From: CAYONM01 sp964405325
GTDB taxonomy: Bacteria > Planctomycetota > UBA11346
DNA length: 23,722 nucleotides
Assembly: GCA_964405325.1 (NCBI GenBank)
Contig: CAYONM010000032.1
Span: 1 to 23,722, forward strand
Reading direction: 5' to 3'
The first letter of the stretch is position 1; each line of letters opens with the position of its first letter. Under the pieces are notes generated by a model. It was not told where the DNA came from, searched no databases, and saw only the letters and a list, made by a program, of their open reading frames with translations. Of this stretch, positions 22,510 to 23,722 are shown one piece after another. A program made the translations under genes and the position numbers.

Positions 22510-22605
22510 TCAGCTCGGTCGGATAAATAAATCGAACTCGAGCGGCGGCTTCTCCAACACATCCGGGATAAACCAGACGATCAGAACCACCAGTAAGATC
22601 AGCAC
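22510..22605 (-). pseudogene. 31-codon membrane-helix-coding frame, possible gene remnant
   Basis: A short frame beginning at GTG (22605) encodes 31 residues: one strong membrane helix, VLILLVVLIVWFIP, then an acidic/proline tail, EKPPLEFDLFIRPS. It fills most of the 151-base gap between the convergent sucrose synthase and PhoU-like genes, and its stop abuts the sucrose synthase stop. No good ribosome-binding site is seen. It looks like either a tiny membrane protein or the C-terminal end of a lost transporter. Confidence 0.3.
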
Positions 22606-22660
22606 GATGCCCTGGGCCTGTGCGAACGATAAAAAGGGCAGTCTCGTCGTTGGTGGTAGC

Positions 22661-23347
22661 CTACGAATCGATGCCCAGCTGCTTGCGGGCGTCGCGGATG
22701 AACTTGTCTTTGACGAAGTCGATGCGATGCACGGGGAAGACCACGGTGCTGGCGATATTGCCCAGGTGGGCGCGCAGGCGTTCCAGGATTTCGCAGCAGT
22801 GCCAGGTGCGGGCGTATTGCAGGGGCGCCAGGCTGTCCTGTTTAAGGACATCCTCGGCGATGGCGTCATAGCTGGCGAAGTCGGGTTTTTCGCCCTCGAC
22901 CAGGGCTAGCGCGGCGGGTTCGTTATTGGTGGCGAAGGCGGCGCGCGTGCTGGCCACCTGTTGGCGGAGTTTGCTGATCTGCTCTATCAAGCGCGGCCGC
23001 AGTGACTCGGCGCAGTCTGGCAGCACCGCGACCAGGTCGCGAACCAGGTCGACGATGCGCTCGCCGTCCTTGGCCACCGACATCAGCACCAAGCAGGCGG
23101 GGGCGTCAGCCTGGCCAAAGGCGAGGTGTTCCACCAGGAGCTTTCGAATGCCCCGTTCCATGCGATTGCTGGCTTTGTCGGCCTGACGGGCTTCGTCCGC
23201 CAGATTGCCGGGTTCGTCCCTTTGGACCAGCTGCTCGAGCACCTCGCCGGCCAGATCGAGCATTTCGCAGAACTGGGCATTGGCCTGGACCAGGAGGTTC
23301 TGATATTGGCTTTGCGCACCCAGCAGGGTCTTGAAGAGTTCGAACAT
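22661..23347 (-). CDS. PhoU-like / DUF47-type helical protein
   Basis: A 228-residue, mostly helical soluble protein without signal peptide. Heptad-like helices with spaced acidic and basic residues (for example EARQADKASNRMERGIRKLL near 52-71 and DGERIVDLVRDLVAVL near 93-108) give the two three-helix-bundle look of PhoU domains. It starts 2 bases after the stop of the upstream Na+/phosphate cotransporter gene; in many bacteria a PhoU-like domain is fused to the C-terminus of that transporter. Here the same partner is a separate, tightly coupled gene. A role in controlling phosphate uptake is inferred from the shape and the neighbour. Confidence 0.72.
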   Translation of the reverse strand: MFELFKTLLGAQSQYQNLLVQANAQFCEMLDLAGEVLEQLVQRDEPGNLADEARQADKASNRMERGIRKLLVEHLAFGQADAPACLVLMSVAKDGERIVDLVRDLVAVLPDCAESLRPRLIEQISKLRQQVASTRAAFATNNEPAALALVEGEKPDFASYDAIAEDVLKQDSLAPLQYARTWHCCEILERLRAHLGNIASTVVFPVHRIDFVKDKFIRDARKQLGIDS

Positions 23348-23349
23348 GG

Positions 23350-23722
23350 TTATTTCACCTCTTGGTTGAGAGCAGGAGCGGTCTGCTCGGCGTCAGGGGG
23401 CACGTCATCACCGCTGGTGGCATACAGCAGCAGGCCGGGAACCACGAAGAAGACAGATAGAATATAACTGATGGCCAGCAGACGTCGACGCTCGGCCAAT
23501 TCAGCCAGCCAACGTGCTGCTCGAAGTGGGATGGCGCGAAGGAACGGCAGGCCATAGATGACAAGGGTGCCAAAGATATTGAAGAGCAGATGTACCAGGG
23601 CGATCTGCAGGCCGGCGACGGCACCGCCGGTGGCAGCAATCAGACCGGTGATGCAGGTGCCGATATTGGCTCCCAGGGTGAAGGGGAAGATCTGCTCCAG
23701 TCGGACAAGGCCGGCGCCGGCC
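23350..23722 (-). CDS. Na+/phosphate cotransporter family protein (C-terminal part; cut by window end)
   Basis: The last 123 residues of a membrane protein are visible; the N-terminal part lies beyond the window. The segment FPFTLGANIGTCITGLIAATGG carries the QIFPFTLGANIGT-type signature repeat of NptA/SLC34-like Na+/Pi symporters. Membrane stretches LQIALVHLLFNIFGTLVIYGLPF and LLAISYILSVFFVVPGLLLYA follow, then a short acidic cytoplasmic tail ending NQEVK. The PhoU-like domain often found fused to this family is absent and is instead encoded by the next gene, 2 bases downstream. The protein would import phosphate coupled to sodium, a plausible choice for a cell living in salt. Confidence 0.85.
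   Translation of the reverse strand, partial: AGAGLVRLEQIFPFTLGANIGTCITGLIAATGGAVAGLQIALVHLLFNIFGTLVIYGLPFLRAIPLRAARWLAELAERRRLLAISYILSVFFVVPGLLLYATSGDDVPPDAEQTAPALNQEVK

Overview
The window looks like chromosomal DNA from a halophilic or halotolerant gammaproteobacterium. The base composition is fairly GC-rich, the genes are tightly packed, Gram-negative lipoproteins are present, and RimO, AlaA, an E. coli-type SpeD and a glutamyl-tRNA reductase are all of proteobacterial type. The assignment rests on protein style only, so genus is not called. No rRNA, tRNA, CRISPR array, insertion sequence or phage gene was recognised.

Layout. Positions 1-1041 hold an inverted-repeat intergenic element and an unknown lipoprotein (minus strand). 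Positions 1284-4139 hold a glycoside-hydrolase-like gene and an N-terminally truncated alpha/beta-hydrolase (minus), which look like an accessory cassette. Positions 4238-7474 hold a housekeeping block on the minus strand: rimO, then a lipoprotein and an RluA-type pseudouridine synthase that overlap by 4 nt. Positions 7702-11701 run on the plus strand: a GNAT acetyltransferase resembling spermidine/spermine acetyltransferases, alaA, a HemX/CcsA-like membrane protein and hemA.

The centrepiece is a minus-strand cluster from about 19.1 kb down to 11.8 kb. Its order is ectR (MarR-type regulator), ectA, ectB, ectC, ehuB, a single fused ehuC-ehuD permease gene, ehuA and an MscS-type channel. The first four genes overlap one another by 4 nt each, and ehuA overlaps mscS by 1 nt. 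Two perfect hairpins separate the biosynthesis half from the uptake half. Together the genes can sense, make, import and release ectoine: EctB, EctA and EctC convert aspartate semialdehyde to ectoine, EhuB-EhuCD-EhuA recaptures it, and the MscS channel could vent solute on dilution. Ectoine hydroxylase (ectD) and the dedicated aspartokinase are not in the window.

Upstream lie speD (minus) and, divergent from it, a full-length sucrose synthase (plus), so the locus may also touch sucrose or glycogen metabolism. The right edge carries a PhoU-like protein and the C-terminal third of a Na+/phosphate cotransporter (minus), cut by the window end.

No non-genic stretch exceeds 300 bases. The intergenic gaps of 100-270 bases are described where they hold something visible.
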